Source: Methylophaga sp.
GTDB lineage: Bacteria; Pseudomonadota; Gammaproteobacteria; Nitrosococcales; Methylophagaceae
DNA: 64,000 nucleotides
Direction: 5' to 3'
NCBI GenBank assembly: GCA_020831825.1
Contig: JAFIFW010000018.1
Coordinates: 62,001 to 126,000 of the forward strand
Shown here: one piece after another, positions 41,067-50,699 of the stretch
Layout of the letters: every line of letters starts with the position of its first letter
Numbering within the stretch: the first letter of the stretch is position 1
The notes under the pieces: generated by a model
Told to the model about the DNA's origin: nothing
Seen by the model: only the letters and a program-made list of their open reading frames with translations
Databases searched by the model: none
Made by a program: the position numbers and the translations under genes

Positions 41067-42566
41067 TTATTGTTTTTGCTTGGTGTTGGGTGGTTCAAGT
41101 CCGGCTTCAGCCATGGACACAGCCTGAAAAACAGCACGTGCCTTGTTCATGGTTTCCTGCCATTCCATTTCCGGCACAGAGTCGTAGACGATACCTGCGC
41201 CCGCCTGAATATGCAGAACTTTATCTTTGATAACCGCTGTACGAATAGCAATCGCTGTATCCATATTGCCACACCAGGACAGATAACCCACAGCGCCAGC
41301 ATAAACACCGCGTTTGACTGGTTCCAGTTCGTCGATAATTTCCATTGCCCGGACTTTAGGTGCACCGCTTACCGTGCCAGCAGGGAAGGTGGCACGCAGT
41401 GCATCCAGTGCTGTCATCTCCGGTAATACCCTGCCGGTCACATTAGAAACAATGTGCATCACGTGGGAGTAGCGTTCGATCACCATCTTGTCAGACAACA
41501 ACACCGTTCCGGTTTGACTGACACGCCCCACGTCGTTGCGACCTAGATCAATCAGCATCAGATGTTCAGCAAGTTCTTTGGGATCACTCAGCAGATCCTG
41601 TTCGAGCATCAGATCTTCTTCAGCTGTTTTGCCGCGAGGCCGAGTACCTGCAATCGGTCTGACTGTGACTTCATTATCTTCCATACGCACCAGAATTTCT
41701 GGCGATGAACCCACGATGAAAAAATCATCCAGATTCAGATAGTACATGTATGGGGATGGGTTGAGTGTACGAAGCGCACGGTACAGATCTATCGGTGCCG
41801 CCGAGAAGGGGATGGATAGTCGTTGTGACAACACAACCTGCATGATGTCGCCATCAGTAATGTACTGCTTGGCTTTGTTGACTGCACTGATGAAACCATC
41901 ATGGGTAAAGCCGGATACAAAGTCCTGCTCATTTACTGCGTTGCGTGTGGTGTTTTCGCTGGCGCCGATTGTTTGCTCACGCAATTCTTGAGTGAGTGCA
42001 TCCAGCCTCGATTGCGCCACCTGATAGGCGTTTTCGATATTCGGATCGGCATGCACTATCAAATAGAGTCGGCCGCTCAGGTTATCAAAGACAACCAGTT
42101 CATCGGAGACCATCAGCAGGATGTCCGGACATTCCAGTGGATCTGCTGCCGGCGGCTTTTCGAGTTTGTGCTCGACGTAGCGCACGGTGTCGTAACCGAA
42201 ATAACCCACCAGGCCACCGTTGAATTTGGGCAGATTGCTCAGTTCAGGCACCTGGTAACGCTGCTGGAAATCGGCAATCCAGCTCAGAGGATCTTCGACC
42301 TGATATGACTCTATCAGTGTGTTTTGATGATAGACATTGACCTGTTGTTGCTGAATCCGGACCACAGTGGAGCAGGGCAGGCCAATCATGGAATAACGAC
42401 CCCATTTTTCACCACCCAGTACCGACTCAAACAAATAGGAATAAGGCGCGTCAGCAAGCTTCAGATAAGTGCTGAGCGGTGTATCAAGATCAGCAAGCAC
42501 CTCACGTGACAGTGGGATGCGGTTATAGCCTGCTTGGGCCAGTTGGTCAAATTCTGCCTGATTCAT
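41067..42566 (-). CDS. trpE: Anthranilate synthase component I
   Basis: 499 residues. The N-terminal regulatory domain has [18 protein letters not shown] (the LLES-type tryptophan site); the chorismate-binding domain has [36 protein letters not shown] and [17 protein letters not shown]. Makes anthranilate with TrpG; Trp feedback likely. The stop codon of the gph remnant touches the start codon, so trpE is translated from the same transcript as rpe. No leader peptide or attenuator is visible ahead of it. Confidence 0.97.
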   Translation of the reverse strand: MNQAEFDQLAQAGYNRIPLSREVLADLDTPLSTYLKLADAPYSYLFESVLGGEKWGRYSMIGLPCSTVVRIQQQQVNVYHQNTLIESYQVEDPLSWIADFQQRYQVPELSNLPKFNGGLVGYFGYDTVRYVEHKLEKPPAADPLECPDILLMVSDELVVFDNLSGRLYLIVHADPNIENAYQVAQSRLDALTQELREQTIGASENTTRNAVNEQDFVSGFTHDGFISAVNKAKQYITDGDIMQVVLSQRLSIPFSAAPIDLYRALRTLNPSPYMYYLNLDDFFIVGSSPEILVRMEDNEVTVRPIAGTRPRGKTAEEDLMLEQDLLSDPKELAEHLMLIDLGRNDVGRVSQTGTVLLSDKMVIERYSHVMHIVSNVTGRVLPEMTALDALRATFPAGTVSGAPKVRAMEIIDELEPVKRGVYAGAVGYLSWCGNMDTAIAIRTAVIKDKVLHIQAGAGIVYDSVPEMEWQETMNKARAVFQAVSMAEAGLEPPNTKQKQ

Positions 42567-42747
42567 TCAGTTGGCTCTAATGTAGTGTTTCCAGTTAAGC
42601 AAGCTCTCTGTCACGTCAATTAGCTGCGCAAGATGGATGTCTGGAGCCAAGCCCAAGCATATCCTTGCAAAAGAACCGGTCTGGCACGCTGGCTGGCAGC
42701 GTGTCATCGAGATAAATCGATAAGACCGGTAACTTTTTGAGCGGCAT
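42567..42747 (-). pseudogene. gph: Remnant of phosphoglycolate phosphatase gene (gph)
   Basis: Between rpe and trpE, where many gammaproteobacteria keep gph. An ATG (42747) two bases after the rpe stop opens MPLKKLPVLSIYLDDTLPAS and then VPDRFF..DMLGLG, matching the Gph N-terminus (..PVLFDLDGTLVDSVPDL..ML.ELG) with small frame disturbances around the catalytic DxD. Another frame then reads PDIHLAQLIDVTESLLNW and ends with a TGA that abuts the trpE ATG, as an intact gph would. Roughly 180 codons are missing from the middle. A gene this short cannot encode a phosphatase. Whether a second gph exists elsewhere is unknown. Confidence 0.72.
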
Positions 42748-42749
42748 AA

Positions 42750-43442
42750 TTAGATTTTTGCTTTGGAAAGCTCTTCTCTAAGTGCAGCAATGATGCTGTC
42801 ATAGCGATTAGGGTCGCTATCCTTACCTGCACCGAATACCGCAGAGCCAGCCACAAAAGTGCGGGCACCTGCTTCAGCGATTTCGCGAATGTTGTTGACG
42901 TTGACGCCACCATCAATTTCAAGATCGATGTCATAGCCGCTTTCGTCAATCATTTTGCGTGCCTGGCGGAGTTTTTCCAGGGTGTGTGGAATAAATTTCT
43001 GACCACCAAATCCAGGGTTCACCGACATCAGCAGAATTCGATCAACCTTGTCCAGCACGTGCTCTGCCAGTGACAGCGGAGTAGCCGGATTGAACACCAG
43101 ACCGGTTTTACAGCCTTCGTCCTTGGCCAGTTGCAGACTGCGGTCGATATGTTCTGAAGCTTCTGGGTGAAAAGTGATGAAGGTAGCGCCAGCCTTGGCG
43201 AAGTCAGGAATAATTCTATCGACTGGCTTGACCATCAGATGCACGTCAATTTCATGTGTGACACCGTGTTTACGCAGGGCATCGCACACCAGCGGACCGA
43301 TAGTCAGGTTGGGGACATAATGGTTGTCCATGACATCAAAGTGAACGATATCAGCTCCAGAAGCCAGCACGTTGACCACTTCCTCTCCCAGACGGGCAAA
43401 GTCAGCGGAGAGGATTGAGGGTGCAATTTTGAATTCAGCCAT
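42750..43442 (-). CDS. rpe: Ribulose-phosphate 3-epimerase
   Basis: 230 residues, TIM barrel. [44 protein letters not shown] and [12 protein letters not shown] hold the metal-binding His/Asp ligands and the catalytic Asp residues. Interconverts ribulose-5-P and xylulose-5-P; central in the pentose phosphate pathway and, in methylotrophs, in regeneration of the RuMP acceptor. First gene of the rpe-trpEGDC unit. Confidence 0.97.
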   Translation of the reverse strand: MAEFKIAPSILSADFARLGEEVVNVLASGADIVHFDVMDNHYVPNLTIGPLVCDALRKHGVTHEIDVHLMVKPVDRIIPDFAKAGATFITFHPEASEHIDRSLQLAKDEGCKTGLVFNPATPLSLAEHVLDKVDRILLMSVNPGFGGQKFIPHTLEKLRQARKMIDESGYDIDLEIDGGVNVNNIREIAEAGARTFVAGSAVFGAGKDSDPNRYDSIIAALREELSKAKI

Positions 43443-43571
43443 AGTCTCTACTCTCGAATTGGATACAGATTGAAACCCGCTACTTTACCCCATGTAAGTG
43501 CATTTTTCAGCTTTTGAATTGAGTCCGGGCTGATTATACTGGCGACTTAATATCAATCCCGGAGGTTGCTT

Positions 43572-44519
43572 TTGAGATCGAGGCTCGGAATGCTGTTGTG
43601 CATGATGTTGCTGAGTCCGTCAGGATTTTCTCAGGATCAGGACCTTGATCCGCCTGAAACTGATCCGGAATCGACCGCGCCTTCCAGCGCCTCAGTTGCT
43701 ATTAAAAGAATGCCTGGCCGAATACCCGGACAAATGACTTTACCGGTCGCAGAACATCAAATCGCCGCTACTCTGATAGAGGAAAGTTTGGGGCGTTTTC
43801 ACGGTGCGGTACTCATCCTGCATGATCTTGATGGCCATATTGACAGTGTTGGCCCGGTCGCCACGCTGCGCCGTCAATTGCCTGAACATGGTTGGACATC
43901 AATGTCGGTACAGCTGGTTTATCAAGCAAGCAGCGAGACAGAGCAAGTACAGGACGAGCCGAGTGAGTTAGCGCCAGACGACTCTCAGACTGCCCAAACT
44001 GAGTCAGAAGCAGACGCTGAGACCGAAGTTATCACGGAGACGGTTTCGGAAGGTGCTGATGAACGCCCGCAGGCCGAGACTGATTCGCCAGCACCGGAAC
44101 CCGCCAGCCAGGTGGATAACCAGCAACGCATCAGCGCAGCCCTGACTCATCTGGAAACGCTTGGCGCTGAGCGTTTGATTTTGATAGCACTGGGCGAAAG
44201 TGCTACTGACGCTGTTAATGCTGCGGCAGATAATCTGGCAATTGATGGGCTGGTGATGTTCAGCGTTGGAGAACTGGCTGAAAGTAATTTTGAACAATTG
44301 ACAATACCGGTGCTGGAAATTGTCGCTCAGCGTGACACTGAATCTGTGCGCAGTGCGGCAAAGCGTAGGTTGGCCCAAGCAAAAAGACAGCAGTCAGAGA
44401 GTTACTCTCAACAGGAAATTCCGGCAACAGACCGAAGTTATCGTGCGACTGATTCGATTATCACCGGCCGGGTGCGCGCCTGGCTGTATCGCGTGTTCAT
44501 CGACGAAACGGAGCGTTGA
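43572..44519 (+). CDS. Secreted DUF3530 protein (alpha/beta-hydrolase-like)
   Basis: 315 residues from TTG 43572: GGAGG ends six bases before it, whereas ATG 43590 has no RBS. Signal peptide (MLLCMMLLSPSGFS), a DUF3530 N-terminal part (MTLPVAEHQIAATLIEE, GRFHGAVLILHDLDGH), a very acidic Glu/Thr/Ser-rich insert (about 120-180), and a C-terminal part (RLILIALGESATDAVNAA, IPVLEIVAQRD) like the hydrolase fold with a degenerate nucleophile elbow (GESAT). The stop shares one base with the next start, so the two genes form an operon. Function unknown. Confidence 0.75.
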   Translation: MRSRLGMLLCMMLLSPSGFSQDQDLDPPETDPESTAPSSASVAIKRMPGRIPGQMTLPVAEHQIAATLIEESLGRFHGAVLILHDLDGHIDSVGPVATLRRQLPEHGWTSMSVQLVYQASSETEQVQDEPSELAPDDSQTAQTESEADAETEVITETVSEGADERPQAETDSPAPEPASQVDNQQRISAALTHLETLGAERLILIALGESATDAVNAAADNLAIDGLVMFSVGELAESNFEQLTIPVLEIVAQRDTESVRSAAKRRLAQAKRQQSESYSQQEIPATDRSYRATDSIITGRVRAWLYRVFIDETER

Positions 44520-45319
44520 TGCGTATATACGATGGCGTTTTGGTACATCAGGCCATATCTGATGAGGGCATTATCGAAGTGGTTGATGTCGGTGATGTTC
44601 GCTCCTTGCACTTTGGAACCCATCCGCGGCAAAGCAGCATGTCACTCAAGGTGCCTTATCGACTTGAGTTAAGTTACACCCGAGCCATGATGGCTTGTCT
44701 GTTGTTTTACGCTACCCCTAGGAAAGTATTGTTAATCGGTCTTGGTGGTGGCTCCCTGGTTAAGTTTTTGCTGCATCATCTGCCTGATTGTCAGATCGAG
44801 GTGGTTGAGTATCGCGAGGATGTGATTCAAGTAGCGCAGCAATATTTTGCTGTACCTTGCGATCCGAGGTTATCGATCAAAAAAGCTGATGGTTTTGCCC
44901 ACGCCAGTCAACAACATTATCTAGGTGAAAGCATTTATGACCTGATTCTGGTGGATGCTTTTGATCACGAAGGCATGGCGGCGAGTGTTGGTGTGCAGCC
45001 TTTTTTTGATGCCTGTGCCGGAATACTCAGCAAATACGGCATCATGGCCACTAACCTGTGGGGAACAGATCGAGCTGGTTTTAATCTGACCATGCAGCGT
45101 ATAAACCAAAGTTTTGACGACAATTCACTGGTTTTGCCGGTAGAAGACAAGGGCAACGTCATTGCTTTTGCACGCCATCAAGCTTTTGATTTGACTACTC
45201 TCAAGAAACAACGCCAGCAGGTTGAGATGATGGAGATGCAATACCAGACCGATCTGATGAAATCATGGCAAATGCTGCTTCGCCAGAATACCACCTTTAT
45301 CAGCCGCTGGTTTGGGTGA
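44519..45319 (+). CDS. Spermidine synthase-like methyltransferase-fold protein
   Basis: 266 residues from ATG 44519 (GGAG five bases upstream). Spermidine/spermine synthase fold: LIGLGGGSLVKFLLHHLP, VVEYREDVIQVAQQYF, YDLILVDAFDHEG. The canonical GGGDG of true aminopropyltransferases is GGGSL here, so the donor-site Asp is absent and polyamine synthesis is doubtful. No speD nearby. Translationally coupled to the DUF3530 gene. Probably an SAM-binding protein of unknown function. Confidence 0.8.
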   Translation: MRIYDGVLVHQAISDEGIIEVVDVGDVRSLHFGTHPRQSSMSLKVPYRLELSYTRAMMACLLFYATPRKVLLIGLGGGSLVKFLLHHLPDCQIEVVEYREDVIQVAQQYFAVPCDPRLSIKKADGFAHASQQHYLGESIYDLILVDAFDHEGMAASVGVQPFFDACAGILSKYGIMATNLWGTDRAGFNLTMQRINQSFDDNSLVLPVEDKGNVIAFARHQAFDLTTLKKQRQQVEMMEMQYQTDLMKSWQMLLRQNTTFISRWFG

Positions 45320-45420
45320 TAATATGCTCTAATTTTGTCATGCAGGGTATTGAAATAACAGAAAAATAAAGACAATATATACTGTGTAAAGGTGAGTTTT
45401 CCGTTTGAGAGGGGGAGTCA

Positions 45421-45978
45421 ATGAAGTTTGGTTTATGTCTGGTATTGGCAAGTTACTTTTTGACGGCAGTAACCATAGCAAAAGCAAGCACAGTGGAGCT
45501 GCTTGTTGTGCATTCACAGAATAAACTACTGGTTAAACAGGATGATCTCACTTTGCGAACTTTTCGAGTTGCCTTGGGCAGCGGCGGTCGTGAACACAAG
45601 CAGATGGAAGGAGACCGTCGAACACCTCTTGGCACTTATCGGATCACTGAAGTGCGCCCGAGTGATCGATGGCATACTTTCTTACAGATGAACTATCCCA
45701 ACATGGATGACGCACGCATAGGCTTAAGAAACGGGCTTATTACGCGTGAGCAATATCGAGCCATTCTGCAAGCTCATGTATACGGAGAGCTGCCACCACA
45801 AAACACACCACTAGGTGGAGCTATTGGCATACATGGTATAGGTGAAGAAACAGAGGAAAGATTGAATATTCATGAGATCGCCAACTGGACGCAGGGTTGT
45901 ATCGCCATGCGCAATCACGAAGTCAAAGAGTTGCTGATGTACATCAGCGAGGGTGCCAACATCACTATCATCGAATAG
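45421..45978 (+). CDS. L,D-transpeptidase (YkuD domain)
   Basis: 185 residues. Signal peptide (VTIAKA, about 21), then a YkuD catalytic domain: GDRRTPLGTYRIT, G-I-H138-G (IGIHGIG) and C160 in WTQGCIAM, the nucleophile motif usually S-x-G-C. It forms or exchanges peptidoglycan cross-links or attaches lipoproteins in the periplasm. Strong RBS (GGGGGAG). No LysM or other targeting domain. Single gene by spacing. Confidence 0.9.
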   Translation: MKFGLCLVLASYFLTAVTIAKASTVELLVVHSQNKLLVKQDDLTLRTFRVALGSGGREHKQMEGDRRTPLGTYRITEVRPSDRWHTFLQMNYPNMDDARIGLRNGLITREQYRAILQAHVYGELPPQNTPLGGAIGIHGIGEETEERLNIHEIANWTQGCIAMRNHEVKELLMYISEGANITIIE

Positions 45979-46057
45979 TCACACCAATCAGTAAGCGGAA
46001 TCTCACCATTATTTGCTAGAATCGCCATTTATGTTGTTTCTGACTGGCTGAGGTCTC

Positions 46058-48238
46058 ATGCAAGCCGCACCTGATTTATTTTCCAACCGCAAATATTGGG
46101 CTCACCGTTTTGGTATAGCGCCGCAATTACCCGTTTCACGTGCGGAAATGGATCAGCTCGGCTGGGATAGTTGTGACATTATCATCGTCACCGGAGATGC
46201 CTATGTTGACCATCCAAGCTTTGGTATGGCGTTGATAGGCAGATTGCTGGAATCTCAAGGCTTTCGGGTTGGGATCATATCCCAGCCTGACTGGACCAGT
46301 GCCGAAGATTTTCGTCGCCTTGGCAAACCCAATCTGTTTTTCGGGGTGACTGGCGGCAATATGGATTCGATGGTCAATCGATATACATCGGATAAAAAAA
46401 TCCGTCGTAATGATGCCTACACAGCCGGTGGTGAGGGTGGTAAACGCCCTGATCGCAGTGTTGTAGTTTATAGTCAGCGATGTCGAGAAGCCTTCAAAGA
46501 GGTGCCCATCGTGATTGGCGGTATTGAGGCCAGTCTGCGCCGAATTGCGCATTTTGACTATTGGTCAGAAAAAGTCCGCAGAAGTGTCATCATGGATGCC
46601 AAGGCAGACTTGCTGGTCTATGGAAATGGTGAAAGGCAAGTAGTCGAGATCGCCCATCGACTGGCGGCTGGCGAGCCTGTTAAATCACTCAACGATATTC
46701 GCGGAACCGCTTTTTTGACCAGGCATGCACGTCGCGAAGGATGGTGGGAAAAAGACTCCACCAGCGTGGATACGCCTGGAAAACTCAACCCGCCGATTGA
46801 CCCCTATCAGATGCAAACTGAGGCCAGCTGCGAGGAGTCGCGAGAATCCAGTCAATCTGAACAGAGCGAATCCGCCGGCAGAGTCATTCGAATCCATCGT
46901 GTGTCACCACGCAATGCCGATAAAACCGTGATCCGACTGCCGGCCTTCGAACAAGTCAGAGGCGATCCGGTCATTTATGCCCACACTTCCAGAATTCTTC
47001 ATCTGGAAACAAACCCCGGCAATGCCCTGGCATTGGTCCAACAACATGGCGAGCAGGATGTCTGGTTAAACCCGCCACCGATTCCCTTGACGACAAAGGA
47101 AATGGATGCGGTATTTGATCTACCATACAGCCGGGTACCGCACCAGTCCTACGCCGAACAAAACATACCGGCTTACGAAATGATTCGATTTTCAGTCAAC
47201 ATCATGCGGGGGTGTTTTGGAGGCTGTACTTTTTGTTCAATCACCGAGCATGAAGGACGTATTATTCAGAGCCGCAGTGAAGATTCGATCATCCGCGAGA
47301 TTGAAGCCATTCGCGATACCACACCGGGCTTTACCGGTGTTATATCTGATTTGGGCGGTCCAACTGCCAACATGTATCGTCTTGCCTGTAACGATCCAGA
47401 GATAGAGGCGAGCTGCAGAAGACTCTCCTGTGTGTTTCCTGGCGTCTGTAAAAATCTCAATACCGATCACACACCGCTGATTCACTTATATCGACGTGCT
47501 CGACAATTGCCCGGTATCAAGAAAATATTGATTGCTTCAGGCCTGCGCTACGATCTTGCAGTGCTGTCACCAGAGTACGTCAAAGAATTGGTTACCCATC
47601 ATGTCGGCGGTTATCTAAAAATCGCGCCTGAGCATACTGAAAACGGTCCACTGGCACAGATGATGAAACCGGGCATTGGCACCTATGACAAGTTCAAGGC
47701 CATGTTCGATAAATACTCCAAATCCGCGGGCAAGGAGCAGTATCTGATTCCATACTTCATCGCAGCGCATCCCGGCACTACCGATGAAGATATGATGAAT
47801 CTTGCCGTCTGGCTCAAACGTAATGGTTTTCGTGCTGATCAGGTGCAAGCGTATTTGCCATCACCCATGTCGGCTGCGGCTGCGATGTATCACTCGGGTA
47901 AGGACACCTTGCACAAGGTTCGAAGAAAAGGCGGGGACATCAGTGTTCCCAAAGGCTTGAAAGTGCGCCGATTGCATAAAGCTTTTCTGCGTTATCACGA
48001 TCCGGAAAACTGGCCAATGTTGCGTGATGCACTGAAGCGTATGGGACGGGCGGATCTCATTGGCAATGGCAAAAAACACCTGATCCCGACCTTTCAACCT
48101 GCAGGAACCGGTGATGCTGGTGAAGGAAAACGTATCAGTCGTAAAGCAAATCCAGCTGCGAAGACCACTCAGTTCAAGACACAGCACACTCGGTCCAAGT
48201 CGACCAAAGGCAAAGCATCACGTTCACGCAGAAGGTGA
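46058..48238 (+). CDS. ygiQ: YgiQ-family radical SAM protein
   Basis: 726 residues. An N-terminal UPF0313 domain ([19 protein letters not shown] [19 protein letters not shown]) precedes a radical SAM core with C386-x3-C390-x2-C393 ([11 protein letters not shown]). A polar acidic stretch near 265-280 ([13 protein letters not shown]) is an unstructured linker seen in the family. The C-terminus is strongly basic and probably disordered. The reaction catalysed by YgiQ is not established. Stands alone; stop to next gene 98 bases. Confidence 0.93.
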   Translation: MQAAPDLFSNRKYWAHRFGIAPQLPVSRAEMDQLGWDSCDIIIVTGDAYVDHPSFGMALIGRLLESQGFRVGIISQPDWTSAEDFRRLGKPNLFFGVTGGNMDSMVNRYTSDKKIRRNDAYTAGGEGGKRPDRSVVVYSQRCREAFKEVPIVIGGIEASLRRIAHFDYWSEKVRRSVIMDAKADLLVYGNGERQVVEIAHRLAAGEPVKSLNDIRGTAFLTRHARREGWWEKDSTSVDTPGKLNPPIDPYQMQTEASCEESRESSQSEQSESAGRVIRIHRVSPRNADKTVIRLPAFEQVRGDPVIYAHTSRILHLETNPGNALALVQQHGEQDVWLNPPPIPLTTKEMDAVFDLPYSRVPHQSYAEQNIPAYEMIRFSVNIMRGCFGGCTFCSITEHEGRIIQSRSEDSIIREIEAIRDTTPGFTGVISDLGGPTANMYRLACNDPEIEASCRRLSCVFPGVCKNLNTDHTPLIHLYRRARQLPGIKKILIASGLRYDLAVLSPEYVKELVTHHVGGYLKIAPEHTENGPLAQMMKPGIGTYDKFKAMFDKYSKSAGKEQYLIPYFIAAHPGTTDEDMMNLAVWLKRNGFRADQVQAYLPSPMSAAAAMYHSGKDTLHKVRRKGGDISVPKGLKVRRLHKAFLRYHDPENWPMLRDALKRMGRADLIGNGKKHLIPTFQPAGTGDAGEGKRISRKANPAAKTTQFKTQHTRSKSTKGKASRSRRR

Positions 48239-48336
48239 GATCTTCACTGGCTAAGTCAGGAATTTCTTCCCGCGAACATTTGCATTTTTGAACAGTCTTA
48301 GCATGACAACAAAGCATGCATGACAGGGAGTGAATG

Positions 48337-48879
48337 ATGCGACTTGGCAACACTGCAGAAAGATACGGATTGATTAGCCTGCTGTTGCACTGGACAGTTG
48401 CACTTTCCACGATTGGCTTGTTTGCACTTGGTCTGTGGATGGTCGGCCTTGGCTATTACGACCCTTGGTACTACAAAGCACCCTGGTGGCACAAAGGCAT
48501 TGGCGCCGTGGTGTTTGCTCTGGTCTTTATTCGATGGCTAGTGTTGCTGTTATCGCCGGTCAAGGCGTTGACACAATTGCCGCGCTGGCAACATGTCATT
48601 GCCAGACTGATTCATCAGAGCATGAATCTGCTCATTCTTTTTCTCGGTCTGTCCGGCTATCTGATTGTCACTGCGCAGGGACAAGCCCTGGTGATTTTTG
48701 ATCGACTCCGATTGCCTTCAATCATGAATTTGCCCCCAGACATTGCCGACTTCATCGGTCAACTGCACTTATGGGCTGCCTGGCTGTTGATTGTGCTGGC
48801 CTCACTTCACGCACTTGCCGCTTTAAAACATCACTTCATCAACAAAGACGCAACGCTGAAACGCATGTTGCCGTTTTAA
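48337..48879 (+). CDS. Cytochrome b561 (YceJ-like)
   Basis: 180 residues from ATG 48337, six bases after GGGAG; ATG 48334 is too close to the RBS. Four TM helices with bis-heme histidines in ERYGLISLLLHWTVA, WWHKGIGAVVFALVF, RLIHQSMNLLILFLG and LHLWAAWLLIVLASLHALA. An inner-membrane electron carrier; YceJ is usually paired with YceI, which follows 16 bases later. Confidence 0.9.
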   Translation: MRLGNTAERYGLISLLLHWTVALSTIGLFALGLWMVGLGYYDPWYYKAPWWHKGIGAVVFALVFIRWLVLLLSPVKALTQLPRWQHVIARLIHQSMNLLILFLGLSGYLIVTAQGQALVIFDRLRLPSIMNLPPDIADFIGQLHLWAAWLLIVLASLHALAALKHHFINKDATLKRMLPF

Positions 48880-48895
48880 CTTCAGGAGAACCTTA

Positions 48896-49474
48896 ATGAA
48901 AAAAACCGCCTTTGCCTCTTCAATGCTGCTGGCCAGCAGTCTTTTTTTACCCGCCCAGGCTGCCGAATATGTGATTGATACTGAAAAAGCGCATGCCTTT
49001 ATTGATTTTCGTATCCAGCATCTGGGGTTTAGCTGGATGAGTGGGCGTTTTAACGAGTTTTCTGGAAATTTCTTTTGGGACGCTGATAATCCCGAAGCAT
49101 CTTCAATCGAGGTTGTGATCAATACCAACAGCATCGACACCAACTTTGCAGAACGAGATCGTCATTTACGCAGTGATGATTTCCTGGACGTCCGCCGTTA
49201 TCCAGAAGCACGTTTTGTTTCGACCTCAGTGGAAGTCAACGAAGACGGCACAATGAGAATGACGGGGGATTTTACACTGCATGGTGTGACCAATCCGCTA
49301 GTCATTGAGGTTGAAAAAGTCGGTGAAGGTACCGACCCTTGGGGGGGCTATCGTGCTGGATTCCATGGTGAAACCAGCTTTACCATTGCCGACTATGGCA
49401 TCGATGTCACTCGATTGGGCCCCGGTTCTCAGGAAGTCTACTTAGTGTTGTCTGTCGAAGGAATTCGTCAGTAA
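48896..49474 (+). CDS. yceI: YceI-family periplasmic lipid-binding protein
   Basis: 192 residues: signal peptide (FLPAQA, about 23) and a YceI barrel (YVIDTEKAHAFIDFRIQHLG, IDTNFAERDRHLRSDDFLDV, MTGDFTLHGVTNPLVIEV). The fold binds polyprenyl-type lipids such as ubiquinone-8. In operon with the cytochrome b561 gene, suggesting a quinol or isoprenoid-linked redox role. Followed by a hairpin terminator. Confidence 0.93.
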   Translation: MKKTAFASSMLLASSLFLPAQAAEYVIDTEKAHAFIDFRIQHLGFSWMSGRFNEFSGNFFWDADNPEASSIEVVINTNSIDTNFAERDRHLRSDDFLDVRRYPEARFVSTSVEVNEDGTMRMTGDFTLHGVTNPLVIEVEKVGEGTDPWGGYRAGFHGETSFTIADYGIDVTRLGPGSQEVYLVLSVEGIRQ

Positions 49475-49475
49475 T

Positions 49476-49712
49476 TTAATTCTGGAGCGCCTGCGAAAGC
49501 AGGCGTTCTTTTTCAGACTCAATACTGCACTCTGGAAGCGCCAAACCGGCGCGCCGGTACCAATAGGCAGCATTACCACGATCACCTTCAATAAGATGCA
49601 GCAGTCCATGAATCTGGCATGACAATGGATCAGATTCATTTTGAATCAGCTGATGAGCTGCATCCCACTGGTCAGACACCAACATTTTCATCGCGCGTGA
49701 TTGTGTGCTCAT
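49476..49712 (-). CDS. Small conserved protein (IHGLLHLIEGD...YWYRRAG family)
   Basis: 78 residues from ATG 49712 (AAGGAG eight bases upstream). The segments DQWDAAHQLIQ, IHGLLHLIEGDRGNAAYWY and RRAG match a widespread proteobacterial family of about 80 residues annotated only as hypothetical; helical, possibly TPR-like. Its 3' end is shared with the yceI terminator: the hairpin at 49488-49505 encodes part of its C-terminus (RLLSQALQN). Confidence 0.75.
   Translation of the reverse strand: MSTQSRAMKMLVSDQWDAAHQLIQNESDPLSCQIHGLLHLIEGDRGNAAYWYRRAGLALPECSIESEKERLLSQALQN
49488..49513 (+). terminator. Terminator of yceI, embedded in the convergent gene
   Basis: CGCCTGC / GCAGGCG stem with a GAAA tetraloop (49488-49505), then TTCTTTTT. 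Starts 14 bases after the yceI stop and lies inside the 3' end of the minus-strand gene at 49476-49712. Confidence 0.88.
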
Positions 49713-49759
49713 GTGTGCGCTCCTTCTCCGCATTCAACACACACATTGTGCCAGATTGA

Positions 49760-49894
49760 TCACGCCACATCAGGGGCTGTCATGCCTCCCAGCATCAGCA
49801 ATCCGGCAACAATTGCAAAAGGAGAGGTAATGACCGTGTAAGCCAGCTTGGTCAATTCACGAGTGATATAAATCAAATCAATGATAAGTGACAT
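49760..49894 (-). CDS. Small single-helix membrane protein, 44 residues
   Basis: Too short for most gene finders. The ATG at 49894 has AAGGAGG nine bases upstream, near-perfect in sequence and spacing. The protein begins MSLIIDLIYITRELTKLA and has one membrane-length hydrophobic helix (about 20-37, YTVITSPFAIVAGLLMLGG). It ends APDVA-stop at 49760. No homologue recalled. It lies 48 bases upstream of the conserved small gene at 49476-49712 on the same strand, so the two may form a bicistron. Confidence 0.6.
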   Translation of the reverse strand: MSLIIDLIYITRELTKLAYTVITSPFAIVAGLLMLGGMTAPDVA

Positions 49895-50015
49895 ATCTTT
49901 TCCTCCTTAAAGTTAACATTGACGAATTTCTTGTTGGCTCGATGAGCGCAACAGACTCTCATGTGTATGCACTATAATGTGCCGCTGTGACAGCATTGTG
50001 ACGACTTGGAAACGA

Positions 50016-50699
50016 ATGAATATTCTCGCCCTCGATACCTCAACAGAATCCTGCTCCGTAGCATTATTGATTGAAGGTCAATTATTTGAACAATCCATCA
50101 TGACTCAGCGTGAGCACTCTCAACGCATATTGGGGATGATGAATGCGCTTTTCAATGATGCAGGTACAGAGATAGCAGCAATTGATGCTGTGGCGTTTGG
50201 CCGTGGGCCCGGATCATTTACCGGGGTTCGTGTTGCCGTATCAGTGGCACAGGGCATTGCTTTTGCACGAGATCTGCCGGTGATTCCTGTTTCGACGCTG
50301 GCTGCAGTTGCCCAGGCTGCCATTGAGTCGACCGATTGTCAGCAGATTGCCGTGGCGATGGATGCACGAATGGGTGAAATTTACACTGGTTTATTTGTCA
50401 ATCAGCATGGTTTGGCTGTGCCCTGTTCAGAAGAGCAGGTGTCTGCGCCGGCTGTGTTCAGACCTGAGGGGTCGGGTGCTTGGACTGGGGTGGGCAGTGG
50501 CTGGACGGTTTACCAAAATGAGTTACAGCAAAATTTTTCCGATCAATTATCCGGCATCCTGTCTGATGTGTTACCCCAGGCAACCATGATTGCCAAATTG
50601 GCCGATGTTGAAGCACAGCAGGGGCGACTGTTCCCGGCTGCTCAAGCCTTGCCGGTGTATCTGCGAAATAACGTTGCGCAAAAAAAGGCAGCACACTAA
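50016..50699 (+). CDS. tsaB: tRNA threonylcarbamoyladenosine biosynthesis protein TsaB
   Basis: 227 residues from ATG 50016 (LALDTSTE start), GGAA upstream; the open frame extends upstream to 49977 without homology. ASKHA fold: ILALDTSTESCSVALL, FGRGPGSFTGVRVAVSVAQG, VPVSTLAAVAQAA, AMDARMGEIYTGLF. A pseudoenzyme partner of TsaD in making t6A37 with TsaC and TsaE. Its stop overlaps the cmoA start by one base. Confidence 0.93.
   Translation: MNILALDTSTESCSVALLIEGQLFEQSIMTQREHSQRILGMMNALFNDAGTEIAAIDAVAFGRGPGSFTGVRVAVSVAQGIAFARDLPVIPVSTLAAVAQAAIESTDCQQIAVAMDARMGEIYTGLFVNQHGLAVPCSEEQVSAPAVFRPEGSGAWTGVGSGWTVYQNELQQNFSDQLSGILSDVLPQATMIAKLADVEAQQGRLFPAAQALPVYLRNNVAQKKAAH

Noticed and set aside
42567..42747. 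Attenuator or Trp leader peptide ahead of trpE
   Set aside because: No tryptophan run; the reading frames match a gph remnant and no terminator/antiterminator pair is visible.
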